DNA from: Streptomyces sp. NBC_00775
GTDB lineage: Bacteria > Actinomycetota > Actinomycetes > Streptomycetales > Streptomycetaceae
Length of the DNA: 64,000 nt
Reading direction: 5' to 3'
NCBI RefSeq assembly: GCF_036347135.1
Contig: NZ_CP108938.1
Location: 682,001 to 746,000 of the forward strand
Part shown: positions 43,609 through 51,661 of the stretch, piece after piece
Layout: the number at the start of each line of letters is the position of its first letter
Position numbering within the stretch: the stretch's first letter is position 1
The notes under the pieces: model-generated
What the model was told of the DNA's origin: nothing
The model's database searches: none
Seen by the model: only the letters and a program-made list of their open reading frames with translations
Position numbers and translations under genes: made by a program

Positions 43609-43627
43609 TAGATGCCCCGGGCATCTA
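43609..43627. promoter_or_regulatory. Palindromic operator candidate upstream of the P450
   Basis: TAGATGCCC (43609-43617) and GGGCATCTA (43619-43627) form a perfect dyad around one central base. It lies 43 bases upstream of the P450 start. The rest of this 358-base gap to the LysE gene shows no gene. Confidence 0.6.
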
Positions 43628-43924
43628 CACGGCCACGCGAAGTTCGGCCAGATGCGCCGGACGCGTGATCTGGCCGAAGCGTGCGGGGACCGACGCCGCT
43701 CTCCTCGGGTTTCCCGTCCGTGTCACGGTCCCGGGGACGCACGCATGGCCTGATCTCTTCCGGAGCGGCCCCTGGGTAATTGGCTTGCGTGGGCAGATCC
43801 GGTGGCCCCAGGATCTGCCCATGTCCACGATCGAAGCCTTCCTGCCGCCGACCTCCGCCGCCGCTCGTCCGGTGCGGGTCCAGCAGCAGCCCGGCCGACC
43901 GCGGAGGCCTACGCTTCGCCGGTC

Positions 43925-44557
43925 GTGACCGCCGCGCTCGTCGCGGGGCTTCTCGCGGGCTATGGCATCGCCATGCCCGTCGGAGCGGTCGCGACCTACC
44001 TCGTCTCCCTCACCGCTCGTACATCCCTGCGGATCGGCGCATGCGCCGCGCTGGGCGTGGCGACCGCCGACGGGCTCTACGCCCTGGTCGCCGCGCTCGG
44101 CGGTTCCGCGCTCGCGGCCGTGCTGCAGCCGATACTGCTCCCGCTGCGCTTGGCGTCGGGACTGGTGCTGGCCGCGCTGGCGATCCGCGGCGCGGTCACC
44201 GCGTGCCGCCAGTACCGCGGGCGACGGCTCACCGCCCGCTCCGGCGAGGATCCGCCTCGCCCGGCGCGCGCCTATCTGGCACTGCTGGGGATCACCCTGC
44301 TCAACCCCACCACGGTGATCTACTTCGCGGCGCTGGTGCTCGGCAGCCGTACCGCCGAGGCGGTGCGCCCCCTGGAGCAAGGCGTGTTCGTCCTCGCCGC
44401 GTTCGCCGCGTCCGCGAGCTGGCAACTCCTGCTCGCCGGGGGCGGCGCGCTGCTCGGCCGGACCCTGACGGGGCGTCGGGGACGACTGATGACGGCGCTC
44501 GCGTCGAGCGTCGTGATCACGGCGCTGGCCGTACGGATGCTGATGGGCCCGCAATGA
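43925..44557 (+). CDS. LysE-family amino-acid/metabolite exporter
   Basis: A 210-residue membrane protein with six hydrophobic segments. LLAGYGIAMPVGAVATYLVSL near the start and LLGITLLNPTTVIYFAALVLG near residue 120 are the LysE/RhtB signatures. The GTG at 43925 is the most likely start since the frame above it is low-complexity and lacks hydrophobic character, but no good ribosome binding site is visible. The exported compound is unknown. Confidence 0.83.
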   Translation: MTAALVAGLLAGYGIAMPVGAVATYLVSLTARTSLRIGACAALGVATADGLYALVAALGGSALAAVLQPILLPLRLASGLVLAALAIRGAVTACRQYRGRRLTARSGEDPPRPARAYLALLGITLLNPTTVIYFAALVLGSRTAEAVRPLEQGVFVLAAFAASASWQLLLAGGGALLGRTLTGRRGRLMTALASSVVITALAVRMLMGPQ

Positions 44558-44615
44558 GGGTGACGAGGGCGGAGAGGCCCCCTGCCATCTTTCCTCGAAC
44601 TTTCTTCGCCGGGCC

Positions 44616-44642
44616 TGTCACATTCCCCCGCCGGGCTCCGTC
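44616..44642 (+). promoter_or_regulatory. ECF41-type promoter upstream of the second AhpD-like gene
   Basis: TGTCACA (44616-44622), 16 bases, CGTC (44639-44642). The spacing is one base shorter than at the other two sites. Transcription would begin near 44650, which excludes the ATG at 44649 as the translation start. Confidence 0.75.
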
Positions 44643-44690
44643 AGTGCAATGACAGCGCAGCAAGCGCAGCGAACTCTTGAGGAGAACGTC

Positions 44691-45152
44691 ATGCAGGCAC
44701 GGATGAAGAACCCGGCGATGATCCTTCCTGGCGCCATGGAGGCCATCCAGGGTCTGTACAAGGCCACCTCCAAGGGCGGTGTCCCCCAGCAGACCCTGGA
44801 GCTCGTGCATCTGCGGGCCAGCCAGATCAACGGGTGCAGCGCCTGTGTCGACGCCGGTGGCCGGGGCGGGAAGAAGGCGGGTGTGACGGACGAGCGCCTG
44901 TGGTCCGTCGCGGCCTGGCGCGAGGCGCCGTACTACTCGGACGCCGAACGGGCCGCGCTGGCGCTGGCCGAGGAGATGACCCGGCTGAACGATCGTTCCG
45001 GCGACGCGGTCTCCGACGAGCTGTGGGACGAGGTCGCGGACCACTACGACGAGCAGCAACTCGCCGCGCTCATCCTCTGGATCGCGACGACGAACTTCTT
45101 CAACCGTCTCAACGCGACGATCAAGGAGCCGGCGGGGGCCACCTGGGGGTGA
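44691..45152 (+). CDS. Carboxymuconolactone decarboxylase / AhpD-like protein lacking the relay His
   Basis: A 153-residue helical protein of the AhpD superfamily. The motif reads RASQINGCSACVDAGGRGGKKAG, so the CxxC is present but the His normally four residues after the second Cys is replaced by Gly. IATTNFFNRLN ends the core. GAGGAG lies six bases before the ATG at 44691; an in-frame ATG at 44649 overlaps the promoter and is rejected. The ECF41-type promoter places it in the same regulon as the gene at 33175. Confidence 0.88.
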   Translation: MQARMKNPAMILPGAMEAIQGLYKATSKGGVPQQTLELVHLRASQINGCSACVDAGGRGGKKAGVTDERLWSVAAWREAPYYSDAERAALALAEEMTRLNDRSGDAVSDELWDEVADHYDEQQLAALILWIATTNFFNRLNATIKEPAGATWG

Positions 45153-45189
45153 GCCGGGCGCCTGCTCGGAGTCGGCCCGGGACCAGGGC

Positions 45190-45410
45190 TGGAACTCGGG
45201 CTGACGGACGGGGCCGGGACCGTCGTCCGATGCCTGCGGCGCAGGCGCACTCCGGTGAGCCCGATGGTCCGCACGACGCGGGCGACGCGCTGGTGGTTCA
45301 CCGCCCGGCCGTCGTCGCGGAGTTCGGCGGTGATCTGCGGGACGCCGTAGGCGCCGTCCGAGTCCTGGTGCACGTGACGTATCCGGGCCGCTCGGCCTCC
45401 ACCGGGTTCC
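45190..45410 (-). mobile_element. IS3-family transposase fragment
   Basis: A minus-strand stretch encodes GAYGVPQITAELRDDGR, then VNHQRVARVVRTIGLTGVRLRRRHRT, which is the HTH_21 segment of an IS3-type OrfB transposase. Both ends run into unrelated sequence, the DDE domain is missing and no inverted repeats are visible. It is a remnant of an old insertion between the AhpD-like and NACHT genes. Confidence 0.75.
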
Positions 45411-45445
45411 GGGCCTGGGCCGGCGCGGCCGGAAGCGTCATCCGC

Positions 45446-48112
45446 TCAGCGTCTGCGTGTCGGCGACAGCGGGATCCGTGGCCGGGGCAGTCGCGGGAGC
45501 GGGTCTCCGGACTCCTGAGAGGGCCCTGCGGCGGCGAGATGGTGCTGCAGGTCGATGTGGCGGAACTGGTGGACTGCTCCTACTTGGCGCAATACGCCGC
45601 GTCGTTCATGGGCGTCGATGAGGAAGGCGGTCAGGTCCCGGGGAAGCTGTCGGCGCGTCGCCAGGTGGTGGCGGGTGAGGGTGTAGCACCACCAGGCGTT
45701 GTGACTGAGCGCCGCGGCGAGGCCGACGGTGAGTCCGTAGGCCAGGGAGCGGTCGAGGATGTGGGGCGGGCCCATCGAGATCGCCTGCCCGTCCGTGGTC
45801 CCGCGGCCCAGACCGTAGGAGAGCCCGCCCTGCGCGCCATATTCGAGGCCGTAGCAGAGAAGGAACGCGGCGCCGATCGCGAGGCCGACGACGATCCACA
45901 GTCTGCGGAAGATCCTTCGGTCCTGCTCCAGGAGGGCGACCGGTCCTACCGAGGTGGCGAGATCGGCCGGTTTGCCCGTGAGGCCATGGGCGATTCCGAC
46001 GGCGAGCCCGATGGCGCATGAGAAGGAGAGCATGGTGGCGATGGTGTAGGAGGGCATGCCGGTGAGGAGCGACTGGATCCTGAGGACGGCCCAGTGGGTG
46101 ACGCCGATGCCGGAGCCGCTGGCGAGGCCCGTCGAGAAACCCCGCCAGTCCCAGGCCCACCGCGTGCGGACGGTCGGGATGGCGCGCGGGCGGTGTGCGG
46201 ACAGGCTGCTTGCCCGGGCGCCGGTGGCTCCGCCGGCCAGTGCGTAGACCGTTCCGTTGGCGAGGGCACCGACGGCCGCGGCCATCGGGCCGTAGTTGAG
46301 GCGGTACGGGAACCAGAGGGTGGCTCCGGTGGTGAAACCGAGGGCGCACATGCGCCAGTCCCAGGCCCAGCCTTGCCGGTGCCCCGAGGCCGTCCCGGGC
46401 TGCCGGACCGCGAGTCTGCTGGACAGCGCACCAACGATTCCGCCGGCGAAGCCGTAGGCGAGACCGTTGGCCGTCGTGGTCGCCAGCCATTCCGGCTGCC
46501 CGGTGGTGAACACGTGGGTCAGCCCCTCGGCGATGCCCCCGGTCACGCCTGCGACAAGGCCACAGCCGATGCCGCCCGCGATCCCTCCGGCCAGGCCCGC
46601 GACGATGGCTGCGGGCGGGCCGGTCAGCCACCCGGAGTCGAGACCGGCGAGCAGTGCCGTGAGTCTGCCCACCACGGTGGCGGCGGCCCAGGCCACGACA
46701 CCGAGGACAGTCCCCGTCACCACCTGGGCCACGCGCGACGGCAACGCGCGGCGCAACTGCCACCAGACCAGGTCGGTGGTACCGCCCAGGGTGTGCTGCA
46801 GGTGTCGCGCCAGATACCGCAGGGCGCGCTCGGCCTGCTGGGGGGACCAGCGGCACGGGTAGCGGGGATGGGGCCGGTAGGCGGCGGGCACGTACGCGTC
46901 GAAGAGATGGGCCCGGACGGCCGCGGCGTCGGGGAAGCGGGTCGGATCGCACAGGTCCGCAGGCTTGGGGAGGACGCCGGCTCGTTCTTCCGGCCGGGGG
47001 TTGTACACCGTCCGGGCCAGGAAGAGCATCAACGGTGTGGTCAGCGCGCGTGCCACCGGGGCATCGGTGCCGAGCAGGCGGATCACCGGCTCCCAGCGGG
47101 CGGCCGCCGCGTCCTGGCCGCCGGCGTCCCGCTCCAGGTAGTCGGCGATGTCCGGCGCTCTCAAGGGGTGTAGTTCCACAGCGGCGGCGCCACTGAGCTT
47201 GACCGGTACCCCGTGGGCCGGGGACAGCGTGTCCCCGTACTCCGTCACCCGGCTGGACAGCACCAGCGGCTGCCCCGGCGGCAGGGCGGCGTTGATCGCG
47301 TCCAGCGCCACGGCGCGGTACGGTGCCGGGATCTCGTCGAATCCGTCCAGGATCGGCAGGATCAGCCGGTGCTCCAGCAGTGCCCGGGCGTGGCTGACCC
47401 GCCCGGTGCGATCGGCGGGCCCCGTTCCCGGGTCGCCCAGACCGCTGTAGTCACGCGCGAGCTGTTCCGCCATCCAGGATTCCAGCGTCTGTTCCGCAGG
47501 ATTCCACGAAGCCAGAGGGAACAGCACCGGAACGGAGCCGCCCTCCGCCCGTTCGGCGACCAGGGCCAGCAACAGGCGGATCAGCAGCATCGTCTTCCCG
47601 CTGCCCGGTCCGCCCAGGACCACGAGGCGGCGTGTCGGCACACGCTCCAGGAACACCTCGGCGATCTCCCCGCCGGTCCCGGCCAGGCCGGCAGACTCGG
47701 TGACCTCGGCGGAGCGAGGAGCCGACCGTCCGTCCGGCCAGTGCCTGGCCATCTCCCGCAGTAGGGACCACGACTCTCCGAACCGCGCGTCGGCCGCCTG
47801 CCAGGAGACCGGCAGCGGATAGGGGTCGTTCAGCCGCCGCACCCGGGCCTCGGACTCCCACTGGCGCCGCACGGCCACCGCCAGCCGGTCGGCGACCCCT
47901 GCCACGCCGAAACCCTCGGCCGCCTCCCGCCGATCGGCCCCGAACGTCGCCCAGGACAAGTACATGCCGCCCAGGGACGGAAGCAGAGCCGCCACCGTTT
48001 CGGCCACCCGCAGGTCGAAACGGACGGCCATGCCCAACGCCCCGGCCATGCCGCCGATCGACAGTAGGAGATAGAGCACGCCGACCCGTCGTGTCCGCCA
48101 ACCAGTCCGCAT
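45446..48112 (-). CDS. Membrane-embedded NACHT-domain NTPase
   Basis: An 888-residue protein. Two N-terminal membrane segments (residues about 10-55) lead to a NACHT NTPase: Walker A VVLGGPGSGKTMLLIRLLL near residue 165, Walker B LILPILDGFDEIP near 255 and a sensor-like LVLSSRVTEYG. From about 455 to 830 come many Gly/Ala-rich hydrophobic segments, apparently internally repetitive (WAWDWR occurs twice). The end carries the block RGVLRQVGAVHQFRHIDLQHHLA. NACHT ATPases act as oligomerising switches and several bacterial ones defend against phage; this one's role is unproven. Confidence 0.8.
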   Translation of the reverse strand: MRTGWRTRRVGVLYLLLSIGGMAGALGMAVRFDLRVAETVAALLPSLGGMYLSWATFGADRREAAEGFGVAGVADRLAVAVRRQWESEARVRRLNDPYPLPVSWQAADARFGESWSLLREMARHWPDGRSAPRSAEVTESAGLAGTGGEIAEVFLERVPTRRLVVLGGPGSGKTMLLIRLLLALVAERAEGGSVPVLFPLASWNPAEQTLESWMAEQLARDYSGLGDPGTGPADRTGRVSHARALLEHRLILPILDGFDEIPAPYRAVALDAINAALPPGQPLVLSSRVTEYGDTLSPAHGVPVKLSGAAAVELHPLRAPDIADYLERDAGGQDAAAARWEPVIRLLGTDAPVARALTTPLMLFLARTVYNPRPEERAGVLPKPADLCDPTRFPDAAAVRAHLFDAYVPAAYRPHPRYPCRWSPQQAERALRYLARHLQHTLGGTTDLVWWQLRRALPSRVAQVVTGTVLGVVAWAAATVVGRLTALLAGLDSGWLTGPPAAIVAGLAGGIAGGIGCGLVAGVTGGIAEGLTHVFTTGQPEWLATTTANGLAYGFAGGIVGALSSRLAVRQPGTASGHRQGWAWDWRMCALGFTTGATLWFPYRLNYGPMAAAVGALANGTVYALAGGATGARASSLSAHRPRAIPTVRTRWAWDWRGFSTGLASGSGIGVTHWAVLRIQSLLTGMPSYTIATMLSFSCAIGLAVGIAHGLTGKPADLATSVGPVALLEQDRRIFRRLWIVVGLAIGAAFLLCYGLEYGAQGGLSYGLGRGTTDGQAISMGPPHILDRSLAYGLTVGLAAALSHNAWWCYTLTRHHLATRRQLPRDLTAFLIDAHERRGVLRQVGAVHQFRHIDLQHHLAAAGPSQESGDPLPRLPRPRIPLSPTRRR

Positions 48113-48259
48113 GGCCGGATTTTCCAGCGGCAGGAAGGGGAAGTGCGCCCGAACAGTGGCTTCGCCCCACGTACGAGTGACAAGTTGCAGCCTGTGGTGG
48201 CGGGCCGCCTGGGCCTGTCAACGTCTCCAACAGGCCTTCACCGCCTCCCTGCTGGAGTA

Positions 48260-48712
48260 CTAGGACTCGGGATCGGGCTCGAAGGCACGGGCCACGGCGA
48301 GGCTGTCCTCGTACACGTGGTGCCGTACGACCAGGCCGTTCTCGACCGTGAGGTGCAGGGCGAACCGGGCGCGATAGGCGCGTCCGGTCGCCCCGGCCGT
48401 CTGGCGGATCTCGCCGAGTACGACCGCCTCGGCGCCGTCGACAAGGATCCGTTCGATCTCGGTGGCCGCCCGGCCTGGCACATGATGCTCGGCCAGTGCG
48501 CGGTAGTGGTCCGCGATGTCGGCCCGCGTGGACCGGTGGCGGATCCACGGTGTGTCCGCGCGCCCGTGCTCGTCCTCCGGCCAGCTCAGTTTCCAGTCGC
48601 CCCGCTCCGCGTACAGCTCGGCGATCCGTGGGGGATCGCCCTCCCCCATCCGGCGTAACAACTCCTCGACCACGGCACGTGTCGTCGAGGCGTGGTCGGT
48701 GACTACGGACAT
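48260..48712 (-). CDS. SnoaL/NTF2-like domain protein
   Basis: A 150-residue NTF2-fold protein (VEELLRRMGEGDPPRIAELYAERGDWKLSWP, then LVVRHHVYEDSLAVARAF). The family includes ketosteroid-isomerase-like enzymes and many proteins without known activity. The ATG at 48712 is the first sensible start. It diverges from the nitroreductase gene. Confidence 0.83.
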   Translation of the reverse strand: MSVVTDHASTTRAVVEELLRRMGEGDPPRIAELYAERGDWKLSWPEDEHGRADTPWIRHRSTRADIADHYRALAEHHVPGRAATEIERILVDGAEAVVLGEIRQTAGATGRAYRARFALHLTVENGLVVRHHVYEDSLAVARAFEPDPES

Positions 48713-48876
48713 GGAGCGGCCCCTTTGTCGTCTCGGTGCGGGAACGGCTCCACCGTGCCGCACACGTGGGCCGGACGCGATTACACGCGAGGTAATGGTG
48801 CGGAAGATTCGCGTCCGCACTGGTGTTGAATCGTGCCGGGACAACATCGGTACGACGCGACGATGGGACGGAAGTC

Positions 48877-49320
48877 ATGCCTCTTCAGGGCGAGTACGAA
48901 CCCAGCCCGACGCAGTGGGTGCGGGAGCAGGTGGAGCTGTACGAGAGCTCCGGTGGCACCAAGGGCACGACATTGATGGACACGGGTCTCCCCGTCATCA
49001 TTCTCACGACCCGGGGCGCCAAGAGCGGCAAGATCCGCAAGACCCCGTTGATGCGCGTCGAGCACGACGGAAGCTATGCGGCGGTCGCCTCGCTGGGCGG
49101 CGCCCCCAAGCACCCGGTCTGGTACCACAACGTCAAGTCCGATCCCCGCGTGGAGCTCCAGGACGGCCCCGAGCGGCGGGAGTTCACGGCCCGCGAGATC
49201 ACCGGTGACGAGAAGGCCCAGTGGTGGGAGCGCGCGGTCGCCGCGTATCCCCCGTACGCCGACTACCAGACGAAGACCGACCGGGAGATCCCCGTCTTCG
49301 TGCTGGAGCCGACCGGCTGA
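48877..49320 (+). CDS. F420H2-dependent quinone reductase / Ddn-like nitroreductase
   Basis: A 147-residue split-barrel protein of the deazaflavin-dependent nitroreductase family. Conserved blocks are [47 protein letters not shown] (residues about 40-86), where the Lys/Arg positions contact F420. Relatives reduce quinones and nitro compounds. GGACGGAAG lies upstream of the ATG. This is a third probable F420 enzyme in the window. Confidence 0.9.
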   Translation: MPLQGEYEPSPTQWVREQVELYESSGGTKGTTLMDTGLPVIILTTRGAKSGKIRKTPLMRVEHDGSYAAVASLGGAPKHPVWYHNVKSDPRVELQDGPERREFTAREITGDEKAQWWERAVAAYPPYADYQTKTDREIPVFVLEPTG

Positions 49321-49337
49321 CGGGCGCGCACACGGCT

Positions 49338-49375
49338 GTGGCCCGTACCGGCCCCCCCGCGCCGGTACGGGCCAC
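49338..49375. terminator. Perfect 15-base-pair hairpin between convergent genes
   Basis: GTGGCCCGTACCGGC pairs exactly with GCCGGTACGGGCCAC across an eight-base loop. It sits between the stops at 49320 (+) and 49385 (-) and can terminate both. Confidence 0.85.
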
Positions 49376-49384
49376 TCCCCCTGG

Positions 49385-50074
49385 TCAGGCGGCCGTCTGC
49401 CGCCACGCCTGTCCGGCGATGAGGATCGCCGACACCGCGCCCGGCAGCGCCGCCACCGCTCCCGAGGTCCCCGACGCGAAGACGAAGCCCAGCGGTCCGC
49501 CGACGAGGAACAGGGCGGAGATCCACCACGGGATCACCCGCGAGCGCAGCAAAGCCACGGCGATGAGCAGTGTCGCCAGGATGGTGGCCAGTGCGCCGGG
49601 GCCGACCAGGCCCATGACACGGCCGTCGTGGTCGTTGACGTAGTGCACGAAAGCGCGTCCGGCCGTCTCGTCCAGGGCCGCGGTGTCGGTCGCGTACGAG
49701 TAGACGACGGCGATCGCGGCGAGTCCCGCGGCGAGGAACGCGCCCGAGAGCACCGCCACCGCGGCGCCGATCCGGGCGAGTACGGCGCCGCGTTCACGCA
49801 CCAGGACGCAGACGGCGATCGCGAGCCCGACCGTGAACACGGCGATGCCCACGCCACCGTAGGCGTAGAGCGCCCAGAAGGAGCCACGGTTGTCGGCGAC
49901 CTTGTCGTAGGAGTTGCCGTTGCTGGGATCACCGCCCGGCGCCAGCCAGGTCAGCAGGAAGTTCATCACCTGTCCGATGACGACCGCGACGAGGGCGCCC
50001 GTGGCGAACGGCCGCAGGCGGGGCGAGGGCAGGGTGTACGTGGGGCGCTCGGGGGTGGTGGTGTGGGCGGTCAT
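49385..50074 (-). CDS. Six-segment membrane protein of unknown function
   Basis: A 229-residue protein with six predicted membrane segments and short loops, preceded by a hydrophilic N-terminus (MTAHTTTPERPTYTLPSPR). I do not recognise a named family with certainty. The loop after segment one (GDPSNGNSYDKVADNRGSFW) and the segment before TM4 (FVHYVNDHDGRVMG) are probably extracytoplasmic and conserved. It has its own terminator and no coupled neighbour. Confidence 0.78.
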   Translation of the reverse strand: MTAHTTTPERPTYTLPSPRLRPFATGALVAVVIGQVMNFLLTWLAPGGDPSNGNSYDKVADNRGSFWALYAYGGVGIAVFTVGLAIAVCVLVRERGAVLARIGAAVAVLSGAFLAAGLAAIAVVYSYATDTAALDETAGRAFVHYVNDHDGRVMGLVGPGALATILATLLIAVALLRSRVIPWWISALFLVGGPLGFVFASGTSGAVAALPGAVSAILIAGQAWRQTAA

Positions 50075-50216
50075 GGCGGTCTCCCGACGTGTGACGTGAT
50101 GGGGCGTCACCGCACTGTCGCGCGCCAGGAGTTGGTGGCACATCAGGGCTGGCACTGGGAGATCCTGCGTGTCAGTACGGATACCGACGCCCGCCCTCCG
50201 GTCCTACCGTGAGCGC

Positions 50217-50638
50217 ATGGCCTGGCCTCGCCGACTCTCCCTGGTCACCGCGTCGTCGACGGCGATCGTGGCCGCAGGGGGCTGCGCGCTGCTGTTCCTC
50301 GACCCCGGCCCCGCCGTCGGAGACGTTCTCACGGTCGTCGGCGCGGCTGTGGCGGGGGCCTTCTCCACCGGGCTGGGCCTGTTCGTCTCCGGCCGCCGCC
50401 CCACCAACCCCGTCGGCTTCCTGCTCACGCTCATCGGCCTGGTACCGCCGCTGATCATGCTCAGTGACACCTACGCCTATGTGAGCGTCGACCGCTCGCG
50501 CCTGCTGCCCGGCGGCTGTGGCTCACCGAGCGCACCGTGGAGACTCACGTCGGCTCGATCATGGCGAAGCTGGGCCTCGCGACGGGCGAGGAACACAATC
50601 GGCGGGTACTGGCGGTGCTGGCCTGTCTCACGGCGTGA
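50217..50638 (+). pseudogene. Collapsed two-component system: kinase N-terminus joined to LuxR regulator C-terminus
   Basis: The ATG at 50217 opens the N-terminus of a membrane sensor kinase (AWPRRLSLVTASSTAIVAAGG, then SGRRPTNPVGFLLTLIGLVPP). Near 50515 the sequence switches, in another frame, to the last 40 residues of a LuxR-type response regulator: LTERTVETHVGSIMAKLGL, ending RRVLAVLACLTA. The kinase core, the receiver domain and the gene border between them are missing. One deletion explains the structure. Confidence 0.8.
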
Positions 50639-50708
50639 AGACAGCGGGAATCGGGGACAGTTGGGCGGGCAGCCTTACATCCTTGACCGGAGAGGCGAAG
50701 GAGACCAG

Positions 50709-51032
50709 GTGTCCAAGAAGAACAAGCAGAGCAAGAAGCTCAAGCTCCCCCTCACCCACAAGCCTCTCGGCCTCGCGCTGAGCTGGGCGAGCGGTGCCCT
50801 CGCCGGACTCGCCTTCCAGCAGACATGGAAGGCGATACGTCACGAGGAGGACGCGCCGGACGCGCTCGACCGGGACCGCGGCTGGGGCGAGGTACTGCTG
50901 GCTGCCGCTCTCCAGGGCGCGATCTTCGCCGTCGCCCGCAGCGCGGCGGACCGTACGAGCGCGAAGGCCGCCGAGCGCTCCACGGGTGTGTGGCCGATCT
51001 CGGACAAGGGCGCCCGGGACGGCGGGGACTGA
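50709..51032 (+). CDS. DUF4235-family small membrane protein
   Basis: A 107-residue protein. It has a Lys-rich N-terminus, one weakly hydrophobic segment (LGLALSWASGALAGLAFQQTWKAI) and a second (WGEVLLAAALQGAIFAVARSA). This is the DUF4235 pattern, common in streptomycetes and of unknown function. The GTG at 50709 has GAAGGAG six bases upstream. Confidence 0.85.
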   Translation: MSKKNKQSKKLKLPLTHKPLGLALSWASGALAGLAFQQTWKAIRHEEDAPDALDRDRGWGEVLLAAALQGAIFAVARSAADRTSAKAAERSTGVWPISDKGARDGGD

Positions 51033-51069
51033 GGAATCCGCGCTCCCGGGCACCCCCGTACGGCGAAAC

Positions 51070-51531
51070 TCAGTCGGTCACGAGCCACTCGCCGTCGCGC
51101 ATGAGGTCCCGTCCGGAGATCTCGTCGGCCTCGCGCCAGGCCTGCACGCGCCGCGGGATGACGCGGAAGTAGAGGTAGGCGGTGGTGAGTTGACGCGGGT
51201 CGAAGCCGGTCTTCGCGGCGAAGGCGTCGCCCACCCCGTCCGCCAGCTCGGCGGCCTCCAGCGTCTCGACGGTCCCCTCGACCATGACCACGTCGCGGGT
51301 CGGGCCGATGCCCAGGCGTGTCCTCCCCGTCGTCCGCAGGTTCCGGCCGGTCGGACTGGCGGCCGGGGTGGCGAACAGCAGGGTCGTGCCGTCCCAGAGG
51401 AAGGACAGCGGGATCAGATACGGCGGTCCCCCGTCGCCGTCGGCCGTGGACACCCAGGCGTCCTCGTCGTTCTCCAGCCGGTCGAGGGTGTCCTGCTTGC
51501 GCTGCTTCGGGGTGCGGGCGGGCGGGTTCAT
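51070..51531 (-). CDS. Pyridoxamine-5'-phosphate-oxidase-like split-barrel protein
   Basis: A 153-residue flavin-binding-barrel protein (DAWVSTADGDGGPPYLIPLSFLWDGTTLLFATPAASPTGRNLRTTGRTRLGIG). Relatives bind FMN or F420 and reduce small molecules. GGAGG is nine bases before the ATG, which decides the start over earlier in-frame codons. The C-terminal VIPRRVQAWREADEISGRDLMRDGEWL helps place it in the subgroup with a short Trp-rich end. Confidence 0.85.
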   Translation of the reverse strand: MNPPARTPKQRKQDTLDRLENDEDAWVSTADGDGGPPYLIPLSFLWDGTTLLFATPAASPTGRNLRTTGRTRLGIGPTRDVVMVEGTVETLEAAELADGVGDAFAAKTGFDPRQLTTAYLYFRVIPRRVQAWREADEISGRDLMRDGEWLVTD

Positions 51532-51661
51532 CGGCGGGCAGCCTCCTGGTGGCCGTCGTACGGACAGGTCTACTAGGGATGACGTAGGAGCGCCCTTCAG
51601 TGTGACGCGCCGGGTGTTCTCGGCGTGAGCCTCTACGCGTTCCTCTGCTCCGCGATCTCGT

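Noticed and set aside
44649..44690. Upstream ATG for the second AhpD-like gene
   Set aside because: It falls at or before the expected transcription start of the ECF41-type promoter and lacks a ribosome binding site, unlike the ATG at 44691.
45190..45410. Complete insertion sequence
   Set aside because: Only the helix-turn-helix part of an IS3 OrfB is present, without DDE residues, terminal repeats or target duplication.
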